Shown here one piece after another: positions 10,418 to 63,635 of a DNA stretch of 64,000 nucleotides (position 1 is the stretch's first letter; every line of letters starts with the position of its first letter). The stretch is from Brachycybe producta (taxonomy: Eukaryota > Arthropoda > Diplopoda > Playtdesmida > Andrognathidae). The notes beneath the pieces were generated by a model. The model had not been told where the DNA came from. It did not search any database and saw only the letters and a program-made list of their open reading frames with translations. The stretch spans positions 666,501 through 730,500 of the forward strand of contig JAUPFP010000033.1 of NCBI GenBank assembly GCA_036925085.1, read 5' to 3'. Made by a program: the position numbers and the translations under genes.

Positions 10418-11930
10418 GTAATTTGTAACTATAAAATCGGTAAGAGACACGAAGAAAAGAAAAAAGTAAGCGAATTATTATTAAGAATGACCACATGTCT
10501 CGATGGATAAATGCAGAATGCAGAAATTTATAAATAATTGTGTTTCTGTTACTTGAAATGACATCACAATATCATTTCTAGCAAAACTGATGCGGTTCGT
10601 TCGTTGTTTTGCATCGATGTTAAACAGATTCAAGTTTTTCTCTTTTTTTTTTTTTGCGTTCGCGAAAATTACGTCACTGCAGAGGGGCCACGAAATGCTT
10701 TGAAATCTTCACGAAACATATTGCGAAAAGCAACAAGAAACCATCACCTACTGTACTTAAGCAATAAGATGTCATCATACTATTGCTTGTTTGATATCAC
10801 CATACATATTTTCTCGATAAAAGCAACCACTTTCAAGAGAGGTAGAATACCTTTTCCTGAAAGCATGTTTTAGAAATTCACGCGGCATTCATTAATTCAT
10901 GTCTTGCGACACCACACAATCACAGTTGCACATCTTGCAAATTTTAAGATTGTTTTCAATAGTTTCCAATCCATTTTCTTTTGTCTCGAAAACGACTTTT
11001 ATGCCGAAATTCCCTTAAAAAAATCTGGTTTAAAGAAAAACTTGAACGTGTTTTAAGATACTAGAGAAATAACTAAATCTCACATAAGAATATTTTCCGG
11101 TTGATATCTTTAAAAATAAACTATTTACGGTAGTTTGAAATGTTCCTTTCTGAACGTTATTTGTTATAAAACAAGAGACCACTTTTGATGGCCGATTTCA
11201 ACTGAAAAACGAAGCCAAAGCCTGTCTTCACTTATGCCAACCTAACCTGATCCCGTTTGTAATATAGCTACCATCGTCCTGTAGGATCGATCCTAAACCT
11301 ATCAAGTCATGACTCTGTTGCATTACCGTCTCCTCAAAGTCTAAACCCATCCTCTGACTCATCTTTCCCATCCCACCGAAATTTCACGTATTCCCGCGTT
11401 TTTGGTCTACTTATTTTCAACTCCCTCAATTTCAAGGCTACAATAAAAATGATTTTTAAAGATATCAATATAAAAAAAAATATCTTCGCATGATTCTTTT
11501 ACTCTTCTAGTTTCTCTAAAACGTTTTCAATTTCTTCGTAACGGTGTTTCCGAAAAATATGACTAATTAGTGGTAACCAAATACGCTCGCACATTAGGAA
11601 CCGGTTTCAATAAATCTCTTTTCACTGAAACTATGCCGTAAACTTGTACGATGGTTTCTTAAGTCTTGTGTTGCTTCGTTGTAATGAAAAGACAGGTAGA
11701 AAAGAGGAAAGAAAAAAAAATACTAAACGTATTTTCGATCGCAAATAACTTCCGTCGAGACGGAAAAATTAAGACTAAAAAATGAAAGCAGTTGAGGACA
11801 AAAACAATTAAAAATGGTTCTCTCTAACAGGTGGCAAAAGGAGTTTTCTTGATGACGCTATACGAACAGAGCGAGAGCGAAATTTGACTGACAAGAGATT
11901 AAGAGAAAGAAAAGAAAGTTATTCATAAAC
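10418..11930. other. Intergenic region with a decayed family D copy
   Basis: Family D arms are recognisable at about 11025-11130 and 11450-11540, separated by about 320 bp of unrelated sequence. I see no coding sequence elsewhere. Confidence 0.5.
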
Positions 11931-12060
11931 TCTCATCCGCAGCAGCAGAAGGTGTTTTTGCACCGACGGGAATCGTCGATGGCCCAGCATCGACGGCACT
12001 TGTCCCGAGAAGGATGCACACCATCACACGCACACACACACACACACACACATGCACGCA
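11931..12060 (-). other. Short GC-rich segment open in two minus frames; coding status unknown
   Basis: About 100 bp unusually rich in CG. One minus frame ends SAAADESL*, another ends CKNTFCCCG*. It lies beside an AC microsatellite (12029-12052), about 800 bp downstream of the PKA-C stop. It may be part of the PKA-C 3' UTR or a stray 3' exon. I recognise no family. Confidence 0.25.
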
Positions 12061-12856
12061 TACAAGAGAAAAAGAAAGAAGAAAATGGAAGAAGAAAAAA
12101 AAATAACACAGACACACACAAATACAAAAATGAACAGGGAAAATACGGTATTAAGACAAGAGTAGAAGAAAAAAGAGAAGACACGAGAAATTTAAAGACA
12201 AAAAAACCAACACGAACACACGGATACTACTACGAGAAAGAGAGAACACGTGACCATTATCCAAAAGGAGAAAAAAAAAAGGATGAGCGAGCCCAAACTG
12301 TATGGGGCCACACGTCATCTTGCATTCGTTCTGAAAAAAATTTTTTTTCTGCAGTCACTAATATTTTTGTTTTTGTATTTAAAGATAAGAAGAAGAAGTA
12401 AGGATCGAATCGAGGAGACGAAAAAGGAAAGATCGAAATCGGAGAGAGAAAAAAAAAGGTTAATTTTTCTTCTCTCTTCATCATCATCATCATCATCTTA
12501 AATAAAAAGCTAAGAGACTTGGATAATAACAAGAAGATCGAGAAAATGGTGTTTCGCACCTCGATCCACACAAACTAACACTTTTTTTTGCCATAAAATA
12601 GCAAAAAAAAAAAAAGAAAGAAAAGATGGTAGAGAAAAAGAAGGAGAGTGCGAGGCTACGAGAAGGTGTAGTAAGGAGGAATGGATGATGGCTGAGGAGG
12701 CAGAAGGAGCCAAAGGTTTCAAATCGCTATTTTGAATTTGTGTCTCACCATCCTCTCTCTCTTTTGTTTTTATATATATATAATGTATATCCGATATATA
12801 CTTTATAAAGCAAGCCTCCTCTCCAAAAGAAAACGTTAACGTTAAAACGTCAAAAG
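12061..12856 (-). other. Probable PKA-C 3' UTR, purine-rich
   Basis: Immediately downstream of the PKA-C stop. Low-complexity GA-rich sequence (on +) with a short TCA run (about 12477-12497) and a TA run near 12771. I found no clear AATAAA on the minus strand within about 800 bp, so the UTR end is not defined. Confidence 0.35.
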
Positions 12857-53879
<41,023 letters not shown>

Positions 53880-54490
53880 TATTATCAAAACAATAACAAC
53901 AACACTTTTTTTTTCTTCTTCTTCTTCTTACAATAAAATATTATTATATATCACAAGAAGATTTGACGAAAATGAACTTGAGAAACGATCACAACAACAA
54001 CACCGACCGACACCAAAAACAACATTTTCAAAATAAAACACCGAATAATAATAATAATAAAGTGTTAATAAACAGACAATATTAAAATGTCTATAGAAAC
54101 ATCTCCATTTAACAACATTAAAACTATAAGACGAACAATTCAATTTAGACAGCATTTTTTGTTGTTTTTGTTTTAAAAAAAAAGGTTTAACGACCTTTAG
54201 ATATTTTTTGTTTAAATTTTTTTTAAATATTTATGCGCCACCGACGCCAACGCCAACATCAGTTAACACCTTCCATCAATATTATATATCCATAATTAAT
54301 ATCACCAATCATCATCATCACAACATTCCAAAAAAATTTTTCTTCTGAAATCTGTCAAAAACCAACATTCTTATAGTGTGGACACCATTGACGCCAGCAC
54401 TACCGCCGCCACCACCACTACCACCACTACCTTCGAACTCATCATCGGTGCCGCCGCCACCGCCACCATCATCGCCACCTTATATAATAT
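53880..54490. promoter_or_regulatory. Triplet-rich flank upstream of the proposed PKA-C first exon
   Basis: CAACAACAAC, AATAATAATAATAA and CCACCACTACC runs, with CpG-containing GCCGCCACCG stretches at about 54395-54480. It is plausible as 5' UTR or promoter DNA from position only; no core promoter motif is convincing. Confidence 0.25.
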
Positions 54491-55246
54491 ATATAAAAAT
54501 AACCTTTTTCATGTCTCTTTTCGTAGACAAAAAAAAAAGTAGAAAAAGTTCAGAAAATGAAAAGAAAAAAACTCAGCTACTGTTACATATTACATATATA
54601 AAGAAAATTGAATTTGATGCAAAAGATTTTTTCAGAGTAGAAAGATGAAGATGAGAGGATTAAGATGAAAAGGAGGAGGAGGAGGAGAATGAGGCTGTAA
54701 CGGGAAAACGGGCATCATCAACATCCTAATGTTGGTTCACAAAATCTACCAAGAAGAAGAAGAAGAAGAAGAAAACCAAAACCTAACACAACACCCTGAA
54801 AACGCCCCTCAAAAAAGAAAAGTGAGACTCCACGCCGACCCAAGACCGATCAATGACTGAATGAATATTATGAAAAGCAACGGAGGAGGAAAAAAGAAAG
54901 GGAGGATAAAGAGGAGGGAGGAGGCGCCACATTCTATTCTACTCTACTCTTTATGATCTCTGTCTCTCTCTAGTTTTTTTTTTTATGAAAAAAATCCTTA
55001 AAAAAAAGGACACTGTGAAATTTCATCAAGTAAAGATGAAAACCAAAAAAAACACAAAAACAATTCCAAATCAGATCAGTTAAACGATCAGCTAAAGAGA
55101 TCAGTTTTTTCAGATATATATATTTTGTTTTAACAAAAATTGTTAAAGTAGATGATTATTCTGCAAATTCACTAGTCAATTTGTAAAGCTACCACTTAGA
55201 AAAGTTATTCAACTTTTTAGATATAATGTAGAACGCCTAAAGGCGG

Positions 55247-55646
55247 TTGTAGACATTGCGAGTTTGCCTCGCGAGGCAGTTTCGCGAACCAAATCTCGCA
55301 TGTTCTAGACTATTCCTCGCCCTGAGTCTCCGCCCCACTTGCCTCGCTTAGCTGTCTCACTCCCCATTCGCGCACTAGTCGGTAAACACCCTGCATCAAA
55401 GACGTTTCGCGGTCGAAACTCGCGGCGTGTAGACCAAAAATGAACCAGGCCGAAGCAATCAGACTCATCGAAGTTTACAGTAATTACCGATTATTGTATA
55501 ACCACCCCTCAAGACAACTGTCTGCTCACCCTTGATTCACGTAGATTCGCGAAACACATTTTGGGTCGCCTCGCGCCTGACTCGATAGAGATACTCGCTA
55601 TTGCGATTCGCGAGGAAAAACTCGCAATGTCTACAACCGCCTTAAT
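55247..55646. repeat. CpG-rich terminal-inverted-repeat element
   Basis: 400 bp, ends AAGGCGGTTGTAGACATTGC and its complement, interior CCTCGCGAGG-type motifs. The flanks allow a TAA target duplication, as in PIF/Harbinger elements, but the ends are ambiguous. Confidence 0.75.
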
Positions 55647-55689
55647 AATAACTTCAATAAGCCCAATCTGGTTTTATAGTGTTAAATGT

Positions 55690-56050
55690 TTGCGCCACTT
55701 GAACTCATGAATTAGTCTTGTCTTTCAAGAGTGCAAAAAAAATGAAGAGAAACTAGAAAATATTTTAGAAACTAGAAGGGTAGCTCGATCTCGTAAGGGT
55801 ATTTTTTCATGTTTGATATCTTTCAAAAGAATCTTTTTATGTCAGTATGAAAATGACTCAACTTTAAGTTGAGTTTTTTTTTTAATTTTTGTGTTGAATT
55901 TAACATGAAAATATCCTTAAGTAAATGAATTACCCTTCTAGGTTCTAAAACATTTTCAGGTTTCTTTTAATTTTGCTCTTCTAAAAGACAAGAAAGTAAC
56001 CAGAGTTTGAAAGAAAAAGTTTACACTTTTTATAAAAAACCACCTTAAAA
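55690..56050. repeat. Family D foldback element
   Basis: AGAAACTAGAAGGGTAGCTC and inverted TTACCCTTCTAGGTTC. Confidence 0.7.
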
Positions 56051-56198
56051 TGCAGCCTCAAAGCTCAAATCCAACAAAAATCCGAAAAACAAAATGGACG
56101 TCATTTCCTTCGTCCAACATTTACTTCGACGTGACGTCATAAAACATACTAATTTTTGTCACAATTCAAGAAACTTCAACTTGAACCCTCGAAATAAG

Positions 56199-56408
56199 AC
56201 AGGCAATTAGAAATCGGGACAAACAGAAGTTTGGCTCCCCCCCTTTTTATGACGATTGACAACTTCTAATTGGTTGGTTATGTAGTCTGACGTCACATGC
56301 TCCGCCCTTTTCAACGTCGAACCACACACAACAAACCAATTAGAAGTTGCCGGTTGTCATAAAAAGGGCGGAGCCAACTTCTGTTTGTCCCGATTTCTAA
56401 TTGTCTGT
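56199..56408. mobile_element. Family A foldback MITE inside another palindrome
   Basis: 210 bp, flanks CGAAATAAG/CGTAATAAG. The surrounding arms AAGAAACTTCAACTTGAACC and its complement show it landed in an older inverted repeat (about 56166-56463). Contains TGACGTCA at 56288. Confidence 0.85.
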
Positions 56409-57091
56409 CGTAATAAGGGGTGTTTGAACCCTTATTTCGAGGGTTCAAGTTGAAGTTTCTTGAACAAAAACAAGAAATCCAGTTGCAAACATTGTGTTGA
56501 ATAACCCTTTTTTTCAAGTGTCAAGTAATTCCTCTTGAATTTCAGCCTAAAAAAAAATTGTATACAAAAAAAAAGTAACAATAGCTAAGAAATTAAAGAA
56601 AGAGAAGAAGTAAAAATATATAAAAAAAAATGTGTTCTCAAATCTCGGAATTGCTACTTTAAATTCACCATTTCCGTTTTTGACATTATCATAATAAAAA
56701 CTGCAAACAAACAAACGCAGTTACAACAACAACAACAACAAGAAGAAGAAAAAAATTTAATATGTCTACTATCATTATTGTAATATAACAAATATTGAGT
56801 TTGACATTAATGTGACAATGTAGAAGAATAAGTAGACACAGTTAAAAGTAGTTTTAATGTCGGGTATAAAAGTGTAATAATTCCGCGTTTATAGTTATGT
56901 ATTTCGTGATCACTTCACCGAATTTGTAACGCAAATACAGGAGGACGTGATGAACTAGAAACAAGCTATAACTCTCGAGAGGACAGAAAATATCATTTTG
57001 GATCCCATTTACTTGCATGAAAGAAGGGCTCAAAAGAATTAAAAATGTCCTATAATTTAACCCCTTTATCATTCAGAAAACGACAGTAACA

Positions 57092-57142
57092 GAATGATGG
57101 GTAACCAGGGAATGATGGGTAACGAGGGAATGATGGGTAACT
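57092..57142. repeat. Three tandem 18-bp units
   Basis: GAATGATGGGTAACNAGG repeated three times. Confidence 0.8.
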
Positions 57143-57214
57143 TAGGAAAACTAAGAATATATGAAAAAGATAGAAAATAATATCGCCGTTACATATAATG
57201 TTATCCTGCATTCT

Positions 57215-57470
57215 TAAGAATGAAAATAGAACATTTATATTTGTGCGTATATCGTTAGATGGCGCCACTAGCCCTCCTCCCATAGAAATGTACTGCAGAC
57301 ACCCTTCAACTCTTGACTCACCTTCTTCCTTGTTTTTCACGTGGCAAACTTTTAATTAAGTCATCGAAATTTCTCTACACGTGCTTTCTCTTCACTTATA
57401 CTGTATTTATGTTCTGGGTTAGGTTTGTCACGTGCTGATAATTAAGGCTGTTTTGGACATATTAGAGATA
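57215..57470. repeat. Family B repeat, reverse copy
   Basis: AGATGGCGCCACTAGCCCTC through CACGTGCTGATAATTAAGGC. Confidence 0.7.
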
Positions 57471-57485
57471 AGGCTTGTTTTCCAC

Positions 57486-57692
57486 ACAGGCAATTAGAAA
57501 TCGGGACAAGCAATAGTTGGCTCAGCTCTTTTTTTTTCCGACCGGCAACTTTTAATTGGCTTGTTATGAAGTCTGACGTCAGATGCTCCGCTCTTTTCAA
57601 CGCCAGACTACATAACCAGCCAATTAGAAGTTGCCAGTCGTCTTAACAAGGGCGGAGCCGACTGAAGTTCTGACCTATTTCTAACTGCTTGT
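57486..57692. mobile_element. Family A foldback MITE
   Basis: 207 bp, ends ACAGGCAATTAGAAATCGG and CTAACTGCTTGT. The target duplication is degraded. Contains TGACGTCA at 57574. Confidence 0.82.
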
Positions 57693-58511
57693 GTTAAAAC
57701 CACCTTAAGAAACAGAAATAACCCGGAAAATTGTCAAACCAAGTATAAATTTAAAGCGCCACCTAGTAAGCTGAAGCCTGGTCGTATCAATTACCATAAG
57801 CTAGCTGCCGACTTTGTGGTATTTCGACTTAAGTGATAAGAATGACATAAACGAGATAAAAAAAAGATAAGATAGAAAAAGGGGTTGAAACTCCCCCCCC
57901 CCCCCCCAAAAAAAATAAAAGATGAGGTAAGAAGATCGGGAAAGATAAAATGATCTAAAGTTACCTAATATCACTTTAGTCTTTAGGCCATTTATCTGTG
58001 ACAGGTGATGGCTGATGGGTTCCTTTAAAAGAAGACTTAGATAGGAAGTGAGGAGAGAAAAAAAAGGTAGAAATAAAAAAAGGGTTAAAGATATAAAAAA
58101 AAACAGGAACAAAAGTATCTAAATAGAAATTCATGATGAAGAAGAAGAAAACTCCTTATTGAAATTCTAGTTTAGAAACTACTTCTCCTTCCGGAATAAG
58201 AATATCTAACCAATAAGATCTTTTCTATTTAAACCCCTCCCCCTCCTCCTCTTTTTAAAAAAAGTAATATCTAACAAGAACAAATTCAATTCTCAAATAA
58301 AAAAACCGAACTAACTGTGTCTCCAATGAATGGCTTTGGTGTATGTGGTTAGAATACAGAATATCACATAACTTCCTTTCTTCTTTATGATCTCAATCAA
58401 ACTTTTAAAACAAATGTTTTACAATCATTTTTTTTCTTTCTTCTGAAAAAACGAACCACGTAAAAAAGATATAAGGACAAGGTTCCACATACAGAAAAAA
58501 AAGTTCATATT

Positions 58512-58712
58512 TAAGAGGGCTCCACAAAAAAAATACTTGTGTAAATGCAAGGTAGATGGCGCTTGCACAACCTCCATAGGATGGGGCAAACTACACTCAT
58601 CGCCAATTAAGTTGAAATAGAATGCAGCCTTTTAGCTCTAAAAGCGTCCAAAACACAACCTAATTAGCACGTGACAAACTTATTCAGAACCCATATAAGT
58701 GAAGAGAGCACA
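58512..58712. repeat. Family B repeat, 5' part
   Basis: AGAGGGCTCCACAAAAAAAA, TAGCTCTAAAAGCGTCC, TAGCACGTGACAAAC; then truncated. Confidence 0.7.
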
Positions 58713-58871
58713 TTATACTGGATTGGCAATATTTTTCTTTTTTTGAAAATAGAACCAGTTCAATTGAATATAAGTCCTTCTGGCATTTGCGCGAGCTGTC
58801 CCTTTGGCCAGACTGCCTCTGACATAGGTCATACTATGACTCATAAAGGTCATGTGAGTTGCAGTTTGTAA

Positions 58872-59081
58872 CTAGGTTTGCCACCTGTGGAGGACAGTCC
58901 TCCAATCGGAAGAACTGCCCTCCGCGGCCAGGACCATCCTCCATGAACATATTTAAGTTTTTATACAATTTATTGTGTGGAGGCCATGTTTGCCTTCGTA
59001 GAGGACTGGCATTCCTGGTCGGAGGACATTTACTCCGAATGGAGAACTGTCCTCCACAAAAGAGAAAAGGTGGCAAGCCTA
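58872..59081. repeat. Foldback element with GGAGGACAGTCCTCC motif
   Basis: Ends TAGGTTTGCCACC and GGTGGCAAGCCTA. The arms carry GTGGAGGACAGTCCTCC and related GGAGGAC/GTCCTCC copies. TA at both edges could be the target duplication. Confidence 0.7.
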
Positions 59082-59499
59082 ATTGTAACTGAAAGTTTTA
59101 TGTCTATGTTAATCAATGCTGCCGAAACACACATTATTCAGACGATTTCGGCTAATTGAATTATTAATTTAATTACTTTAATATTTACGTTATATTAGTA
59201 TTAGATTTTTGAATAAAAAATGAAATTATGCACAAAATGCAAAATGCATTAAATGCATATACACTTGCATTTGCATATACACTTCCCAGTTTGGCAGTCC
59301 CCCCCCCTTACACCTACAATTTTTACTTACATATTTGTGTCAATTAAATGATGAATGTTTTCGTGAATGATTTGGTACATAAAATGTATAAATTAATTAA
59401 TAAGTATCAATTGGCGGTTATACACAAGTAAAAGTATTCGAACATTTTTCCTTGCATAACACAGCATAACACAACACAGTGCGCAGTGTGACAGTTTAT

Positions 59500-59930
59500 A
59501 GTATGGTTGAGGGTCACTACAGCAATCAAGGCTCACAAGAGCTACTAGGGGAAGAACAGCTACTTGGGTCACTACAGTTTACCAAAAAATAGGGGGACAA
59601 AATATAGACCTTTTTTATCACTTTCTCGTCACTACAGCTACCAAAAAAATATAACCCTTTCTCCCTAACCTAATCGAATCGAACCTTACTTAATGAAACC
59701 AAACCTTACCTAATGAAACCGAACCTTACCTAACTGAATCAAACCTAACTGAACCTTACCAAACCTAACCTAACCGTACCTAATGAAACCTAACCTAAAC
59801 TAAACATATTGATAAATAAAAAGGTCTATATTTTTTGGTAGCTGTAATGACCCTTGATAGCTGTAGTGACCCTTTTGATAAAAAAAAGGTCTATATATTT
59901 TTTTGGTAGCTGTAGTGATCCAGTTCCTAT
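59500..59930. repeat. CCTAA-rich degenerate array inside an inverted repeat
   Basis: The core (about 59665-59805) has many AACCTAACCT, CTTACC and ATGAAACC variants. Both sides carry inverted copies of GGTCACTACAGCTACC and AAAAATATAGACC. Confidence 0.65.
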
Positions 59931-60929
59931 AGTATATATTGTGACCTTCTAGACAAGAGAATTTTGGGAAGACTCCGGAGAGGTGTCCTAAGTATGTTGC
60001 AGAGCGCATCGTATATAGCTTTGTAAACTACATAAGAATGATGGTGATCCTGAGAAAGCTCTCTAGTAGATGTGCAGAATGTTAAGAAAAATAGAACATT
60101 TTCTACATTAATACAACCTTGAGCCTTGAACATGTAGACATATATGCATTCTCGCATTTTTAAATTCATTTATACATGTGTTTAAGACATAATTGTACGT
60201 GTAAAGGGGGCTTTATAATCAGTGTAAATTTAAAAAAAAACAGGTTTAAACAAAAAACAAACAGGTTAATTTGGTTTTTTCCTTCAAACTAAAAAAAAAA
60301 CCCAGCCACCCTGTAAAAATCCGACACCTAATAATAAAAAGACGAAGAAATGCAGATTTTGAAATGCAATCAGTGATTGCCATCGTACAAGGGGCAACAC
60401 ACTCAAAGAGATGTCATTGGTTTAAAAGGTGTGAGAGGGGTTTGAAGTGGTAAAAACACCTTTTCTAGTTTCTACCACCAAAAACACACTTCTTTTTTTT
60501 TTCGCTCGTTCGTTCTCTTTTTCTTATAGAAAAAAAAACCTTTTACTTTATCAACCATTCGAGCAAAACATCTGTCACACAGTGGTAATAATGCTCATAC
60601 GTATAAATCCATTAAAATTGACATTTGTTCTCACTTAAAATGTTCACCCCTCCCACCCTCCTTCAATTCCCTTCTTCCTCCATTTTCTTTTCGTTTTCCT
60701 TCAACAATTCTTCAAAAAAACCGTGAAATGACAAAAAAAAGCTAACAAAAAATCGACCGCACAAATGGTTGAAATGGCAATAATAATGAACACAAAAAAA
60801 ATCCTATAAATTTCACTCAAAAGTTACTAAAAAAATAACCATTAGTATAATTATAATTACATATATACGCTCGTAATTATAATAAATTATATTCAGAATG
60901 TAAAAAAAAAAAAGAATTAATTTCCAAGC

Positions 60930-61075
60930 TAGTTTTGGAAATCTTGATTAAATCAGCAGTTTCAAGAAATTGAAAAATGTGTTGGAAACTAGAACAGTAG
61001 CTGAATTACTTATTAGTATTTTCATGTTTGATATATCTTTCAAAATAAACTATTTATAGACAAAAAGTTTAAAAC
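60930..61075. repeat. Family D half element
   Basis: TTGGAAACTAGAACAGTAGC and CTTTCAAAATAAACTATT; the opposite arm is absent. Confidence 0.5.
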
Positions 61076-61076
61076 A

Positions 61077-62037
61077 AGCATGTCAAACTTTGGTCAAAGG
61101 CCTAGGACCTAGTAAACACCTGATAATTTAAATGCATTTAAATAATAAACCGTGTTCTACAGAGCCCTGTGAAGGACAAACAAACAATATGTCGAATTCA
61201 ATTTATTCAGTTAATTAATCTGAAAATACCGAGTTAATACTTAAATATAGCGAAATTTCGTACGAAATAAATTTATTTACGAAATCCATTATTTTGACGT
61301 CATTTCCGGCTGATTTCGTTACAACACAAAGATTTCGTACGAAATGAGGCATTTCTTTACGAAATTATAAAATTATTTCGTAGTTGGATTTCGTAGAAAC
61401 GAAACGAAACGCGCATGCGCAGAAGCGTTTAACACCATTTGAGAAACTTGAAAACGACGCCATTTTTCCACCGCTTCGATGGAAAACGATGTCGTTTTAA
61501 AAAGAATAACCATCCCTACATGAAAGATTTCCGATTAAAGCAAGAATATTATGTGCAAAGAACAATAAAAATTAAAAAAAAATCTACGTTTAGCGGCGAT
61601 TAATTAATTAGTCAAAAATGACCACACAAATCGCCGTGTAAGGTGAATGATTTCGTTTTCGGGTTGCTTCGCTAACTAAAATTACGAAATTGAAACGAAA
61701 ACGAAATCACTTAATTTAAATATATAAATTTCGTGAAACTTAATTTCGCTAAGTCCCTAATAAAATAAACTATTGACAAAATATACTGATTTAGTATTTC
61801 AATTTAAAATATTAATAAATAAAGTCAATTTTTATTTGGTGTTCGTGTCCTTAACTGGATTCCGTATATTTCACCTAAACACATTTCGAATTATTTTGAA
61901 AAGTACAGTAGAAAAAAGAACAAAATTGGCTTAATTTTAAAAATTAAGCTACGAAATTTTTATTAAAACTTTTGTTACATACTGCTATATTGGCTGGGCC
62001 GCAAAGATATTCGTTGTGGGCCGCGAGTTTGACTTGC
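61077..62037. repeat. Element with AGCATGTCAAACT / GCGAGTTTGACTTGC ends, carrying a TTTCGTACGAAAT-rich insert
   Basis: GCATGTCAAACTTTGG on the left; GGGCCGCGAGTTTGACTTGC on the right. Between them (about 61240-61745) lies a region full of TACGAAAT and ATTTCGTA motifs with a TGACGTCA at 61295. Confidence 0.45.
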
Positions 62038-62044
62038 TTTTTTT

Positions 62045-62790
62045 AAAACATATCGTCTGGTTAAAAATTGGGTCTTTTTCAAAGTTTACAGAAAAGCTTA
62101 TTTTAAAAGATGTCGACACAAAAATACTATTAAGTTATTAGGTTACCCTTCTAGTTTCTAAAATACTTTCAATTTTTCCTTAATTTTGCTTTTGAAAAAC
62201 AAAATAATGAAGTTCAAGAAGCGTTTACACTTTGAAACCACTTAAATATGGTTTTATGTACAGCTGATTTTTCGAACTTTTGATTATTCCTGTCTTTCAG
62301 AAAAGCAAAATTAATGGAAACTTGAAAGTGTTTTAGAAACTAGAACGGTAGCTGAATCACTTACATTAAAAAATACCGCCTGGTTAAAGTTGGATCCCAT
62401 TTACAAACTGAAGATAAAGTGATAGCGCTACTCTTCTAGTTTCTAAACCACATTAAACAAATTTCTTTCTTAATTTTGCTTCTGAAAAACAGAATAATGA
62501 AGTTCAAGAGGCGTTTAGACCATCTTTCAAAATAAACTTTATATACAAACAAATAATGCTTAAAGTTGGGCCATTTTTCAAATTAAAATAGGCCAATATG
62601 TCAACATGAAAATACACTTAAGTTAATAAGCTACCCTTCTAGTTTCTAAAACACTTTCAAAGTTTGTTAATTTTGCTCCTAAAAAGACAGAAAAAGCGTT
62701 TAAACTTTGAAACCATCTTAAGGAGAAATAGAAAGTATGCTTAGAAACTAGAAGAGTACATCTTTCATGTTGACATCTACGAAGAAAGAA
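62045..62790. repeat. Cluster of at least three family D copies
   Basis: CCTTCTAGTTTCTAAAATAC, TTTTAGAAACTAGAACGGTA, CTCTTCTAGTTTCTAAACC, CCCTTCTAGTTTCTAAAACA and GAAACTAGAAGAGTAC alternate in orientation. Confidence 0.65.
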
Positions 62791-63289
62791 AAAACGTTTA
62801 CATTTCAAGTTGTCAAAAAAAAAATAAATACAATTAAAAGTTCCTCTTTTTCATAAAAAATAATGTAGCAAATATGAAACTTAATTTGTGGCTAAGTTAA
62901 CAATTTTTCTACAAAAAAAAACCTTGAGTTGTGAAGAAAAAATTCATTAAAATCACATTGTCTTAACTCATTACATCGCCAACACTTAATGAAGTTAATT
63001 TAGAATTAACTCAAGAATGAAATAAGATCTTGTGAAACAAATTTAAGAAATCATCTGTCAAGTTCTATGTGTATTTTTTTTATTACGTTTTAAAGATGGC
63101 ATTCTCTCTCCTCTATATAATAATTATTATAATAATGTTATCAAATGTCTATGACAGCCATTTTTTGTCATTGTAAAAAATTATCTTAAGATTACTGTAT
63201 GTCATATGTAATAAGGAAATTATTCTATGCTTGTTTAAAAAAAAACAATCTAATTTGAATAAATTTGAATATAATCAGAATAAATTTAA

Positions 63290-63635
63290 AGTTAGTTTGA
63301 AACTAGAATAGTAATCTTTAAAAAAAAATGTTAAATTTCTGTGATATTTCGCGTAAGTTTAAAAATGGCCAACTAACTGCCTTCATGTTTTCTTTTCTTT
63401 ATTTCACTACAATTTGATATAAATATCAAATTTATTGAAATAATTAAACTTCAATTGGCATAAATCGTTTATTCACGTTTATTTTAATTGAAATTAGTTT
63501 CATTGAAGTTCTGAAATTCTTCTAGTATTTAGGAAACAGTTTAGTTTTAATTTAAAAGTAAAGTGGAATTTGCAAAAAAAAAAAAAGAATGAAAAAAACT
63601 TGAATGTATTTTAGAAACTAGAAGGGTAACACATA
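63290..63635. repeat. Family D element, decayed
   Basis: TTGAAACTAGAATAGTAATC and TTTTAGAAACTAGAAGGGTA at the two ends in the same orientation. Confidence 0.45.

Noticed and set aside
11952-12571. Lys/Glu-rich and Phe/Ser-rich open frames on both strands
   Set aside because: Purine-rich low-complexity sequence, with no family or splice support.
54376-54648. Pro-rich open frame
   Set aside because: Translation of a CCACCG/CCACTA triplet repeat; possible UTR only.
58671-58871. Open frame with CASCPFGQTASDIGH
   Set aside because: It starts inside a family B repeat; no family recognised and no splice context.
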